Positions 11,049 to 26,000 of a stretch of DNA of 64,000 nucleotides are shown piece after piece. Position numbers and translations under genes: made by a program. The stretch is from Chondrosia reniformis (lineage: Eukaryota > Porifera > Demospongiae > Chondrillida > Chondrillidae). The stretch is from the NCBI GenBank assembly GCA_947172415.1, contig OX359196.1, positions 684,501-748,500 of the forward strand. The letters are read 5' to 3'. Every line of letters starts with the position of its first letter. The stretch's first letter is position 1. Below the pieces are notes generated by a model. That model worked only from the letters and a program-made list of their open reading frames with translations, searched no databases and was not told where the DNA came from.

Positions 11049-14000
11049 ATGTCCAATTCTATGAATTTATATCATACATCTTCACCAATGATGGTCACAG
11101 GGTTAAACGGATTATCATCATCGCGAGCAACAAGCAGTACAGGGGTATCTATTATTCACAAAGATATTGATAAGGAGGGCTTGACAGTCACTGCTTCAGG
11201 AGCTATTCCAGTCGTCAGCCAACCGATAATGGCTATTCAAGGCGGTAGCTCCCTTCCCCATGGAGTTCAAATTATTGGCTTGCCGCAGAACTCTGAAGGA
11301 TTTGGAGTTTTAAACATTGTTCCTCAGTAAGACTGCAATAACAGCTCTTTTTCGTATATACATTAATATGCAATATTCAACTTCAATTTAGTAAGTAATT
11401 AAAGAACTCCAAATTTGCTCAAATATATTGACTTAATAGATTTCATAATGTTAACCTATTAACTAGCACGAAACCATTACCTATTTACTTATTCAAAACA
11501 AAGATGTTGACATGCAACTTGTTTACAGCTTAAAATGTGTTTACACTGAGACTTTTTTGTTTACACATTGAAAACATAAGTAAACCTGCTGTTTTGATGA
11601 TTAAGCTTCAAATGTGAAAAAATATGAAGTCAAATATATTCCCATCTGAAATACGAACTTTGCATCAGTTTGCACCATTTTGTAGGAAATTTGTCAAAAA
11701 TATACAGTTTTCAATCTCATTCCCTCACCATTGTACTGTACAGCTTGTCCTTTAGGTATGTCCACTTTGTGGACACGCCTTCTCTATAAAAGTTACAAAA
11801 TCCCCAACAAGTTGTGACTGAGTATTTTAATGGCTAATTATGCTGTCTTTTGCCTATATTTACGGGATAAGCCGTATTAATCAGCAAAGATGTATTTTTA
11901 GCATGCAGTGAGCTGACAGTTAATTAGTTGTTGTCACAACATTTGATAGCCTGTCTGAATTAAAACTGCCCACTCATCACAAAGCTGTGGTTCCTTCGCA
12001 TAATCTCATTTTGTATAGTCTAATAATGATCAAATGAGTTATTTCCTCTGGAGCTTGCACTTGTATAATTTGATAAGGCCCGAGGCTAGCTAATTAAACT
12101 AAGCAGTTACATATGTGTGGCTGGTGTATGTAGCTGTAATATGTACATGCCACTTTGGGCGTGGCTAAGTGGGTGTGTTTTCTTATGACTGTAGCTTGCA
12201 GCAAAATGGCGGAAATACTATAATTGGAGTACCATCAATTCAAAGTGAGTTCTATTAGTAGAAACATCTAATATTACGACTATTTATCTATGGACAAGTA
12301 ATTAAGTTCCTATAAAAAGAAATCTTTAGTGCCTAATTTGGATGCATGTTACAAAAGGGTTAGGCAGTGACTAGTGGCTACAGTAGAACTGTCCCCATTG
12401 TAGGTTTGTAAAGCACGTATGTATCTACGTATACCATCCCAATTTTGATACAGGTGTATATTAAAATGCATTCAAAATTGGAAAATGTAAAGATTGTATC
12501 TGAGTTAATATTATTTATATGCATGTCTTGTTTTATTTATTGTATGTTATGGACTATAATATGTAACATGATTGTATCTATGGCATCTCCTGGGAGTACA
12601 TAAATCTCAGACAAAACTTGGCATGTGGCCATTGTACCACTTACCACAGCCCATTACTTTACATGCACTCTCTTATGTGGAGTCTGCAAGCACTAATTCA
12701 AGACCTCTGTGACAGGCTGGTATGATCTGATGGGTGGATTTGTGTAAACAGGGATACCACAATAATATGAATATATTCATAAACTGGAACAAGGTTGTTT
12801 GTGTTGTTTTACAGTTGTTTTGCTTGTAGTAAACAATTAGTTCTGAAATAATAAGACAACTTGATTGTTTACCTGTTATTGTTTACTTTGGAGGGCTGGG
12901 CTTAGATATAAGAAACACTTGCCAGCAACATGTTGTTTACATTAGGGCTCCTCTAATGAACTATTACAATAGCACACTCCTTAAAAATTCATACCTTATA
13001 TAAATATGTAGACAAAAGGAGGCTACATATAGTTTTGATGCCTATTTACATGTAATTGAAAGCATTATATATATAGATATTCTTGAGGGGTTGTGGGGCC
13101 ATTCTCTATATCTTGTTGACATGAGATCATCCCCTTCTATAGACTCTTATCCTGTTTGTGGTAGCCTGCACATGTTACATCACCATCCTGTGATTGGCTG
13201 TAGGAAGCATGTGACACTTGTGTCTCCTAATTAAGTGGACAAGAGGATGGTACTGATTGTTTTAATGAGGAGAGGGAGTGGTGGAGAAGGAGAGGGAGTG
13301 GTGGAGAGGGAGAGGGAGTGGCGGAGAAGGAGAGGGAGTGGTGGAGAGAGAGTGGGAGTGGTGGAGAGGGAGAGGGAGTGGTGGAGGAGAGGGAGTGGTG
13401 GAGAGGGAGAGGGAGTGGGAGTGGTGGAGAGGGAGTGGTGGAGAGGGAGAGGGAGTGGGAGTGGTGGAGAGGGAGAGGGAGCGGTGAAGTGGGAGTGGGA
13501 GTGGTGGAGAGGGAGAGGGAGTGGTAGAGAGGGTGAAGGGAGAGAGAGAGGGAGTGGAGTGGTGGAGAGGGAGAGGGAGTGGAGAAGATTAAAGTGGGGG
13601 AGGTTGTGAGGATGGAGAGACGTAGATATAGCTAGGATAGGATAAGGATTATAGATCTTACTTCTCATGCTAAATCTAATTAAATCCTTGAGAACCATGT
13701 TCACAAAAGGCTTCCAGGTTTCAGTAGAGCATGTGTCTGTGACAGATTACATGATGTAACCACTGTACCTTGTACCGTACATCAGTGTATATGATATAGA
13801 GCCTTACTAGTGTAATGTAGTCATGCAGTGAATATTGAAACAAATGTAATTGCATTTTACAAATTGTGGTTGTCCTCTTTTGTTGTTGTTTGTTGTTTGC
13901 TTCAAGTGAATGGTGAAATACACTCTATTCAATTAGCACATCCTTTTAGTTGTGGTAGTTGAATATAATGACTTGTTTTCCTTGTCCTTCTGTAAATAGA

Positions 14001-17000
14001 CATTGATGTCATCATTACAAGAATGTGAACTAGGGGTAGGAGGTTGAAGTGTTTTGTCATTTCAAGCCCCAGTTTTGTCAATGTTTGTACACTCCAGCCT
14101 TGTAAACATGCTGAGACCCTATTTGGCATGCTGTCAAGTATTACATCATCATCACCATCCCCCATTTTAATACTGGGTGCCTAGTATAGTAGCCAATGGC
14201 TAAAGGCCTCCCCAGTCTAAATAAGATACTTGACTTGACTTGACTCCTCCCAAAATAGCTCAAAATCCACCGTACCAGACTGATTTTAAAAAGATATTGA
14301 CCCCTGTTATTTGTGCTGGTGATTTGTTTGGTAAACATTTATGTCATTGTTATTCTTGGAATAATCTCAAATGTAAATTTTATATTTTCCCCTAATTCTG
14401 TTTATTAATATTTTACAGTAAGAAACATGTCAATTTCAGAAAACTCCAATACCTACGTACATACATACATTAACATATGTCTATTTAGAGTATACATGTA
14501 GTCATGTTATAATCAGTGGGTAATCTTGTACGTATTTCATGGGCTACCAGAGGTGTGACTATTGAGCTAAACACACCCTCTGATGGGATGCAGTTCTGTG
14601 TTAGAATGAGTCATACAATGGAGGCACATCCAAATATGTGTACATATTCCTTAAAGGAAGGTTATACAACGGTGCCTATACAAAGTTGGGATATCGGCAT
14701 AAACACGCTTACACTTGTACATATGTGGCTCTGTAGTAATGTAAGTACATACTTAAAGTGGCAAATTTATGCACGTACGTACGTACAACATGCCATATTT
14801 GGTCTTAACATGTTTTCAGGGCTAAAGTGTACAAACGTTCAATTTCTGTTGTGTTGCGATGCTCAACCAATTCAATTATCATTATGAACGAAACAATAAT
14901 TATTTTCACTTCACAAACAAAAATACATCAATTATTGGTACTGCTGGCTTCATAACACGATTGCAACCTATGGTATGTTTGTGCGTGTGTACATAGTTAT
15001 AAACCAAATGGGGTATACTTGTCAAGGATTCACAGAAGATCAAGATAAAGAAAAAGACAAAGACTCCCAGGATCACTGATGAAGGGTGGAATTCCCAAAA
15101 ACGGCTGTCTGACCCAGTGGAGAAGAAGATGAAAGAAGGGAAAATAAGGAAGAAAAGATTCCTGTATCTTCATCCAAAGCTCTCTTCAGGTTTAGTTCCC
15201 TATAGGTTCTTTTACAGAATAGGCATATAGCATGTAGGAAAATGGTATCTTAGATTTTTTATGTTGGTGAAATCATTTCATTGCCTTGGAAATGCAATTT
15301 AACTGCCATTGAGAATGCTTTATCTTTTGACCTGTTGAATGACACTGAAGTTGTTCAAAAGTCGTCCAATAGTTAAGAGGGAAACGAACTACACAACATT
15401 GTGTTAATGAAATCTGAACTACTCTATGCCCAACCCATTTGACAGGTAATGCTTAGCCATAAACTGGAACTTGTTTACATAAGCCTTGAACTCGCAATGT
15501 ATTAATAGGATAACCTATTTCTTTGAAAACAATAAAATGGATTCTTAGCCTCACACGTACGTATATGTGTGTATGCCTCACATGTACTATAAACATGTAT
15601 GCGTGTACCTGTTTATAATGATATAGGACTTTTATAAATACTTTTCCATGTCACTTGATTGAACACATGTATGCAGTACTATATATATGTACATGTACTA
15701 AGTTAAGTTTGTAATCAAATTAGTATTGTCGTAGCCAAATGTGTGCATTCTGCAATTCAGTTAAAATACATTGAGCTTTAGAGAGTTTGAATGACAACCT
15801 CTTCCCATTCTTCTTTGAAAATTCTACACTCTACTGGTTTGGAGTTATGTATTTGTTTATTTATTATCTTTAGTATGGCAAAGGTAAAATCTGAGATCAC
15901 TTTAGAAAGAGAGTTTTCCTTGTAACTCTTCATTCTCCAACAATCGATTGCCAATTTCCAATGAATGGGTGTTGTACTGCTGGGTGATTCTGTTGTTGTT
16001 TGTGGTTTTGTAATTGTATGTAGTGGGCAGGTGGACTTTGAACTTGTGAAGCCTTACAAATGAGCTGTATGCTTCTACAAAGCTAGTGTTGCTTACAAAA
16101 TAATGTGAGTGTAGGATTTCAATGGCATCATTGTATGGCCTCAGAAGCCCCTTCATAAGCATTCTTAGACTTTCGTAATCTCCCTTAATGTAATTCAATG
16201 TACAAATAAGGTAGTTTGTGTTTCTGGGTTTGAACAATACTGTGCTTGCTTAGTAATTAGTGGATCAATGCATGTCTTCCAGTTGTACCAGCATTCAATA
16301 TACATATTTGTGGCAAGACGCACCCTATAACTGTTGCTTGACAGAACCCCTGGAAATGTCTAAGTATTTTCAATCCTTTGTAATAGGCTGGGATTAGTTA
16401 AATCACTTGGTTACAGCTCTATTAATGACTGAAAGGGGAACTTAAAGAAATTGAATGTCATCAATGATCATCAACAACTCAATACTGAATGATTTATAAT
16501 TGCAAATATAAACTGTTATTGAAGTACTCAATGTTTTCTCTTTTAATTAAGCTGATAAAAAGAGGAGATGTATTGTAGATACATTAAACAAAGAATAGTG
16601 AAAGAAGTCTCAATTGATGATTAACATAACAACTATCTATTTATCAATCAGTATTGAATCCTCTGCTTCTAACCTACGCTGTATACATGGGCCATCGTTT
16701 TCCACAGAGTATGTATGTACAAGGGTAAATGGCCCATAGAGACCACAGATTACGTACGTACGTACATACATTCATGGGGTAATTCCCAGTTGGCTTCACT
16801 AGAGCCGAGATGTCTTTGCACTCTCCACATACTACCATCCCTCCCCCTGCCACACCTCCTAATCGAGCCATCCCTCCCCCTTTATTCAGAGAGAGGTCCG
16901 TCTGCTGTGTTAGCAGAAGTAGGCTGCCACACCTCCTAATCGAGCCATCCCTCCCCCTTTATTCAGAGAGTGGTCCGTTTACTGTGTTAGCAGAAGTAGG

Positions 17001-20000
17001 CTGCCACACCTCCTAATCAAACCAGGTGCACATTTCACACTCTTTTTAGTGACCTTTGACCCCAATTGTGTAGACTGCTTGAAATACTTAATTGCATCCC
17101 TCCTGTATTAGTGACCACTAATAAGAGATCCATCCAGTGGTCCCATATTACACTGAATGAGTGGCACATTTGAGCTAAATATAGTCATACGGTAGCTGTT
17201 GCAAGTAAATTATAATTACAATACTTGATCAAACCGTTTACTTGGAGCGTAGGAGATGTGTAATTTCAGTTAATGGTATGCAACCTTTGATGGTAACCCT
17301 AAAGTGGGAGACACTGGTAATAGAAACACACTGTAACCACATCGAGATTCCTGGCATTCTGATGTTAATGACTCACCTCAATTGTGTAGGCAGCTCCCCC
17401 AGATATGTATGTACCTATAATTAGTCTGCTTACATCGGCAAGTGTGAAATTCTGCAAGCTCTAGATCTCGCATACCTAGTTTGAAAGCTCTATATAGATC
17501 TCGCATACCTAGTTTGAAAGCTCTAGATCTCGCATACCTAGTTTGAAAGCTCTAGATCTCGCATACCTAGTTTGAAAGCTCTAGATCTCGCATACCTAGT
17601 TAGAAAGCTCTAGATCTCGCATACCTAGTTTGAAAGCTCTAGATCTCGCATACCTAGTTTGAAAGCTCTAGATCTCGCATACCTAGTTTGAAAGCTCTAG
17701 ATCTCGCATACCTAGTTTGAAAGCTCTAGATCTCGCATACCTAGTTAGAAAGCTCTAGATCTCGCATACCTAGTTTGAAAGCTCTAGATCTTGCATACCT
17801 AGTTAGAAAGCTCTAGATCTCGCATACCTAGTTTGAAAGCTTACATGTAACTGACCAGTAGAATGACTACGTATAGCATTCTTTCAACCAGCCCATAATT
17901 GTTTAAAGACAGTTCTTCTAGAACTAGCGGTTTGTGATTTGTACGTAAATTTGACCTCAGCATTTGTGGCAAAATGTCTTTACAAAGCTATTTTTCAATA
18001 TTGGATTACCAGTCCCCGTACCATATTGATAATTGGTAAGTACCTCTGAAAACTTTGTATCTTCATATTTATGTCTTTTGACATGAGTTGTGTTTTTGAT
18101 TTCATAATCCACTAAGTTTTCCAAAAAAACAAGTCTTAAAAATCTGTTAGACCTTGTTGACAGAGTAGTCATGATAATATGTCGGAATGTTAAGTAGGTA
18201 TTTGTGTGTGGATGTGAACAAAGGAGAAGAATGAACAAATATCAGTCATTTAGTTCTGTTGCCTGAGGCAATAAAAATATTTCGAAACCTCTACTGAAGC
18301 CATCCATTGTGTCTGACTTACCATTGTATGCATACTTTGAAATGTACAATGCATTAAAGATTAATTTAGCATACATGTACTGTATACGTATATTCATATG
18401 ATATTTGCATGTCACTGTAATAATATTGTATATGTTCGATCCTTGTCTAAAACGCATTTTCAAAAAAAAGCATTTTCCTATGCTTACAGGACTAGAATGT
18501 TCACCAGATTATAGAGGTTTGATAGATATAATCTTCTTCACTTCTAACTTCTTTCTCTGTTGGGCTGGGTGTATAGCTGTCAGAATCTTTGTTACACATA
18601 TGCAATTACAAGCAAGCTTGTTTAATATATAGTTCTGTATTCCTAGTTGTTAATTGGTAGCATTTTAATAAGAATTATTTATACATCTCTCCCCTTTGAA
18701 TTGCTCTAACTTCTAAATGAGTTAACACAGCAGCAGTTCCTCAAATAATTAGGAAATGTGGTTTCAATGTGTGAACTGCATGGCTTCCTCGACACCTGGT
18801 TGCTTCCTATTCAATTTTGTGCCCATTAGCCCTAGGTATCTCTGGTTGTTGCAATCTGGCCACTTTTAAACGTTACAATACACTCACCAGAACCTGCCAT
18901 TACAACCTTTCACACTGGCTGTAGTTTTCCTATGAAAGGCTATTTGGTCTAGGGACACTGAGTGAAGGACAAACCTCCCTCCTATGTCCTAAAGATGTGT
19001 GTGCATATACATACAGTGACTAAAGACTTGCCACACGAATCATGTACTTGTGTAGAAGAGACATTATTCTTTAATCACCCATGACAGATCAAGGATTAAT
19101 GAGGAAATTGCTGGGCATCCTGAAAAGTGGTCTTCAGACTAAGTGGTGTACCAGGGTGAATAATCAAATCAAATTAAATCAAATCAAATGTAGGAATTTT
19201 CCACTGTTAGAGTTCAGAATTATTTTGGAGAAGGATATATTTCTTGTCTGACCTTTCTCTGCTTTGGCACTGTCAGTATTTCCATCAAACTTGTGGTTGG
19301 CATGGTAACAGGCCCAGATCTAACAGACTGTCAAAGAAGGTTATGAGAGATGATGAAAGGAATTATCTGTCACGGCTTATTTACTCACTTCAATTCCTTT
19401 ATCTTGACTGTGTTTCTTTTCAGAAAATGAGGCATTTGGAATGACTGTTTTTTTTTCATTGTAAAATAACGAAATTGTTATACTTTCAAGCTACATACAT
19501 GCATGCATAGGTATGTACATACGAATGTAGTGTTAAACACATGCCATCACATCCCCCACATGACCACATCTTTATTGCAATCTTGAACTTTCAGTTTTGA
19601 AAATAGTCCCAAGTTTATGTGTAGACAGTTTATATTTGTCAGTCAATTGTGTTCTTGTAACTTCTCCTCTAATGTGGAGGAGTGGATAAACATTATTCTA
19701 AAATATTTAACTTTAAGAATACAAGCTGGTTCAGAAGTCTTCCTTGTGTAATACAAGTCAGGCCATTAAACCATCCTGTGTGCGTGTTTGTGCGTGCTTG
19801 CCTAATCTACAATGTGTGAGTGGGTATTCTACCCATCCACTTCCTGTGTATATACATACTTGTATTGTTATACAACTTTTGCTGATTAAGTTCTTTGTGT
19901 ACTGTTTGGTGGGTATTTCCTAAGTTTGTGTCACAAGGTTATATTTAATTTCATACAACTCTAGCCACAGTGCTTTCTGTCAGCAACCCCATTTATAAAC

Positions 20001-23000
20001 ATGTATGTAATTTATAAACTGAAATATAATCATTAACAGCAACAAACTTCTTTTCAATAAACATGTATGTTTTCATTTATATATCTTAATTTATGTGTTT
20101 AGGAAGATAAGGATTGAGGGTGTCTATTATATAAATCTTACTACGTATATGCAAGTGTTAGAATGATTTGAAATTATTATACTTTGAGCTGTGTGTGTTC
20201 TCTCCCTCTCCTGTCCCTACAGACACTAAGCATGCTTTGTACGAAGATGGTCAGTGCAGATGGCCGTTCTGTTCCCAGCCCTGCCCAACTTTTGATGATT
20301 TTATCAAGTGAGCATAAGCCATTCACCGCAAACTGACAATATCAGTTAGTAGCTACATGATTGTATTTTATATCAAACATTTATCAATAAAAAGCACCGA
20401 AACAACGGCTGTATAGCCATTCCATGGTAGAGGTGAACTGCCCTCTGATTATCTCATCTTTGACATTTCACAGAATTAGTAGTAGCACTTGGCAATGTAG
20501 TATCTTTGTCCAGTAATTGTAGAAGTTTTCAACACATGTCAGAGCTCTCTCAAGATATATTGTCAAATGGGAGGATTGACATGTTTCAAATAGATAATTT
20601 GTCACCAAGAAACAGGTCAAACTCCTCCACATATTTATATACATTATAACCAATCAGTTTTAAAATGTTGCCTTTCAAGCTGTGATATATATAGATACAC
20701 AGTTTCATGTTTATTTACTTTCATATTGTCATACTTGGGATGCATGTGGTTGTGTTTATAGACTGACCTCTTATCACATATTATCTGTGGTGTTACACCT
20801 ACCTAGTAGTCCTGCCTGTGGGTTTGATCTGAACACACCTCTAAAGGCCTACTTCATGCCTCGCATAACTATGTACCATCTTGTACCTGTTGGTAAATCT
20901 CTGACTCCACACTACAGTGAGAACTGTATACACACGTATATGAGATAATTCCTCCCAATTTGAGTGATTGATCTGATGATTAGTTTCTAGATATTTTGGA
21001 GAATTTGAAAATTATCATAATCACTTACAAATAAGCTAGAAATACCTGAAATTATTAGACTATTCAATTTGAAGAATCCTCTTGGTTTCATTCTTTGTTA
21101 ATTCCAACTAGTTATACTGTAAATTTTTATTTCTGATTGTCAATTAAGCGGTATGTACAGTTTTATAGAAAGGTACCAACATGTGTAGTACGAGTCGTGC
21201 AATATATATTCATCCAAAGCCTGTATAAGCATGTCTGTATTTAGACCTCCATACAACATATCTCACTGTGTATAGCAATGTACATATATGTATGTGATAC
21301 CAGTGAAAATACACTTACCTGCATCAATTTGAAATATTTTGAGTATTAAGAAGTAAAAAGGCTACTCGATTATATGATAATAGAAATAATAGTTGTGTCT
21401 CAAGAACTGGTTACATTTTAATTGTGAAACTATACAGTCACACAATATCTTTGAAGTGGACACCAAAATAGGTTTATTTTCTATGGACATTAATTTCCTT
21501 AATGCACTAAACCCTTGAATAGTGTTTATTAGTCTCCTGAGCGTTAATTAGGCAATATAGAAAGACATATTAACCATCTGCCTAGCAACGCAATTCGTTA
21601 CTATACTATTTACCCGCACAAGAATGGTATAATATTTGTATTGCTAGTTTATGTACAGATGTGTGAGGTCTGGTGGATTCAATCATAAGTAGCTAATTAA
21701 GTCCCTCCTTGTGGTGCAGAGAATGAATAGCCTTTATCCTGCACTATATCACACGTACACTTTACATCAGCAGCTGTTCCAGTGAGATCAAAGTCACCTC
21801 AAAGGGAAGTGAGAATAGGATTAGGATATTATTCCTGTTGCTAGGAACATGCTTGAATATGTACATGTATACATATTAAATTAACCTTTTTAGCTCATTC
21901 TTACTTCCACCCTATATAGTCTTGATATTTAAATGCTTCTTATATTTAATTTTATCCCTATGCATGAAACATCTTATACACCATTTTCCTACATGCTATG
22001 TCTATTCTGTAAAAAAGCCTATAGGGGACTAAACCTGGAGAGAGCTTTAGATGAAGATACAGGTCTTGGAGACTTTCTTATATGACATTTATCATAATTA
22101 CGTAGTGAAATACATTCTGTGATGTAAACATCATAATTATAGTCTAATACATTCTGTGGAATAGATGTAAATATCATAATTATATTTTGTGGGTTATTGT
22201 GTATTGTGATAGTGACTAAAGGAACTGTGTGTACATTGTAATTTAACCATATTTGGTCATATTGACATTTGATCCAGTTAATGGTTTTTTTATTTATTGA
22301 ATATTGTTCTTTGTGGTTTTAATGTTATTACACTTCAATGGCTTGAGTAGGAGCTGTATGCAGACATGTGTGCCTCATTTTTATATCTTCTTGGTGCACA
22401 CAGTAGAGCTACTCTTAATCATTTAACACACATTACTCTGTATGGCTGCTGCAGTTTTAAAGGAATTAAGAAATAGAAACACATTCTAATTATCACAAAT
22501 CTATATTAACAAGCTTTAAGGAAATTTTACGTACTTGCAATACATATGATGTTATTAGCCTATGATGGTTTTCTTATAGAAGTAAGTAGGTAGGTAAATT
22601 CTCTATCCTCTAACCAACCTCCACTTTGTGACTAAGAATCCATTCCAATCTGGCTGGTGCTTTTACTAATTGTCATACTAGTAATAATCATTATTATTAT
22701 TATTGTTATTATTACACATATCTAAAGCATGATAAGGAATTGGTAATATTTGTGAATGTGGCAAACATTGACTCATTATTTTTATAAAGTCAAAAAGCAG
22801 GGTAAAATCCTACCACATACATATGTACGTATATCTAACTACACTGTGATATTGGTCTTGGTGATATTTGTAAATGCCATTGAGAGTTTGGTGATTATAC
22901 TAGCACTGAATAATATTGTCATTTAATATTCTTTTCATCATTCACTTTTGATGATGCCGGAAATAAAGATTTAAAATTTGACATTTTATGTATCTCCACA

Positions 23001-26000
23001 TATTGTCATTACTGTCCTATAAGTTCTGGTGATGGAACACGTTTTTTAGTTCTTTTGAGTGTTTGAACAAATTGCAGACTGGAAGCAAGAATACTAGCTG
23101 TGAATCTTTCATTTCTCTTGCAGCCACTTGAACAGGGACCACGCTGTCAGTGAGAAGGCTATTATAGAAGCTCAGACACTCTTGTACCACCAGAAGCAGT
23201 TAGAGGAACAGGTTAGCATATTAAAACAGTTTGGATGGTCCTGAGTGTACTGTTTAATTATAACGCCAACTCATCATGCTAAAGGCAAGGCTGCATATAG
23301 GGGGGCAAAGGGGGGCAGGATTAATTTTGCCCCCCCCTAGACTTTTGGGAATCCCCCTTATCTGCTTCGACACCCTCATACCATTGCCCCCCCTAAATTT
23401 TGAAAATTTTCATTTTGCCCCCTCTGATCCCAAGTTCTGCATACAGCCCTGTAAAGGTATTATCAAATATTTTCGACAGAAAAAGCCTCATTTGTACAGC
23501 TTGCAAGCCTCGCGCTATCTTAATCTTGTGGGTGATATTTTAGAACTCAGATATACCAGATATACAATATGTCCTTAAAGGTATAGTTATTGATAATCCA
23601 ATCTAATAATTGTGAAAGAGAATTATTTGATTAGTATATTTGTAATGTGTACCGGACTCCAATTGGCCTCTAAATAGCCAATCATGTCTGAGGGCTGTTT
23701 TCAAGTAATAATTCCCAAAGGTGTCCACTGCTGGTGCGTATAGTGGCACTAATTGATGCAACTTTAGCTTTTCAATTACTGGTCAGTAATGGCATTTTAA
23801 TTCTCCACAATTGGCATGCAATGTGTATACTCAAGTGGTCGTCACCTTCCTTTTAAGTGTTCCTCTCACCGCCCCAGGTGGCTGTTGTCAGGGATAAACT
23901 GGGAGCAATAACAAAACATTTGGATATTTCAGAGTCTGAGGTATGTGATCAAGCCCTTGCAAGCATGTCCTTGAATGTTTTCTTGTATAAAGGGGAATCT
24001 TTTGACTGATAACTAGAGGATGCGTGTGTGCACACTTGGTAGATTAAGGTTGTTATTTTTGGCCACATGTAAAAACATGGTTTGAGAGTGTCTGATTATC
24101 TATATCCTATTTATTTGACAAGAAACGATATCTCTGTGTTTATGCATGTGTTTTTCCATTATTTGTCTGATTAATGAAAATGAAACATTTCATCACATGT
24201 GATAACGTTTCATATTGTTGATAACTGTGTTTGTATCTTTTCCTTACAAAACTAATTGTGTACATTTTATAAAAATATGAGCAGATAAATGCAGTAGTAG
24301 GTGTGTGACGATTTATCACCTTTCTCATTTAACAGCTTGCTAATGCACTCAAGAAGCATGACAATAACACAAGGTCTCGATCTCCATTCATCCCCAAACC
24401 AACCCTCTCAAGTGTAAAGTTACAAGCAAACAAGTCCACGGCAATAAACAAAGAAAATTCAAACAATCCTCAAATGATCTTACTACCCAGTCCCAATGGG
24501 CCAACTCTTATTCCTGTTCATCAAAACTCTGGGCTCATGCAGCCGATCAACATTGGCACTACTGTGAGCAATCTTCAGCCGCAGCCACAGGTCGTCAACA
24601 TCCCCTTTGTCAACCAGTCCCACGACCACCGGAGCACCCCAATCCCCGCTAGCAACCAGCCCAAGAGCGTCATTGCCCGAAATGTAACGCCCCCACATAT
24701 TGATCAAAATGGGGGTTCTCACAAGAATGATGGATACATGTCACATGACAGGTCAGGTGACAGTGGTCCCATTAGGACAAGAAACAGAACATACCTTGTG
24801 GATGTGGAGGAGGCAAAGAATGCCATAAAAAAGTACGAGACAGCTACCGAGAGACCTCCCTTCACATATGCTGCCCTCATTAGACAGGTATGTATTCAAT
24901 TACTTACACTACACACACATTCATTTTCTTACAATATACGGGGTTTTATCCAAAAAATTTTGTAAGGGGGGCAAAAGTTGACTTTTACAATTTTTGCAGG
25001 GGCAGTGTCATATGTACCTTGATAAAATAGTTAAGTGACAACCTAAATCCAGGGGGGCAACTCTTCAGCAAGACATCCCTCCCCCCCCCCAAATGAAACC
25101 CTGCTATAAATGTATAAACTTACTTACAATGAACTCATTATTTGAACATATACATTGACCAATCTGATCACATATTATCAATGAATGAATAATGAGTTAC
25201 TTTAATAATGGTTGGATTACATTACAACTGGAGATTTCTTTCAGAGAGTTTTTATTTGATATTTGAGTGTCTGAGACACTTTTGTAAGATTTTTCAGATG
25301 TTTCCACCCTAAGGGTCTTCTTGGCGAGCTCAAAGTCTAAGGTTGAACCTTCCAGCAGATGATTTCGACGCAATTAGAAGAGATTATTATTTAATAATGA
25401 AGTACTTGCATATCTTCAATGAATACTGCCTCTTTGATGATGAGAACTCATGCATGTGTGTGTGTGTGTGTGTGTGCGTGCATTGCGCAATGTTGTGCTG
25501 ATATGTCGTCATTATTAGGCCATCCTGGAGTCTCCTAATCAATGCTTGACACTGAGTGAAATATACAACTGGTTTTTGAAGAATTTTGTATACTTCAGAG
25601 ACAATATGAACACTTGGAAGGTACTTAATGGTCACACGTTATCACATACGTACTACCTGAAGTCTAAGAAACACATCATTACCACAGTAAATTTGATTTT
25701 GATAGTGAACTTTGTCATTTTACTTAATTTTAGTAAAGACATCCATATGTTTGGTGAATTTATAACTTTGTGGTTCACTTTTTATTCACTTTGTGATGAA
25801 GATCATATATCATCTGCTATAAGATCAGCTTAAAGTTTCCCAATTTTTCCAAGATTATGTTTTAATCACCCCTGAATGATTAAAACTTCACTGTTTTTAA
25901 CACATGCCTGTTCCTTGTAGAATGCTATTCGTCATAACTTGTCACTTCACAAGTGTTTTGTAAGGATGGAGGTGGGAAGAACTCACGGTGCCGTGTGGAC

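Noticed and set aside
13231..13704. Ser/Pro/Leu-rich and Arg/Glu/Gly-rich frames
   Set aside because: They come from the purine tract in both directions.
14516..14887. 123-codon plus frame in a FOXP intron
   Set aside because: Composition follows the AT-rich and TACGTA-rich background; no family feature, no conserved start, and it lies within a long intron.
17455..17842. Regular 29 bp units resembling a CRISPR array
   Set aside because: Units are directly adjacent without unique spacers, and the DNA is animal nuclear DNA; it is a minisatellite.
23276..23578. 100-codon plus frame rich in Pro
   Set aside because: It is formed by the C runs of the family P element.
25444..25635. Minus frame with a His/Thr run over FOXP exon
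   Set aside because: It is the shadow of the forkhead exon 25519-25620 and of a (GT)n tract.
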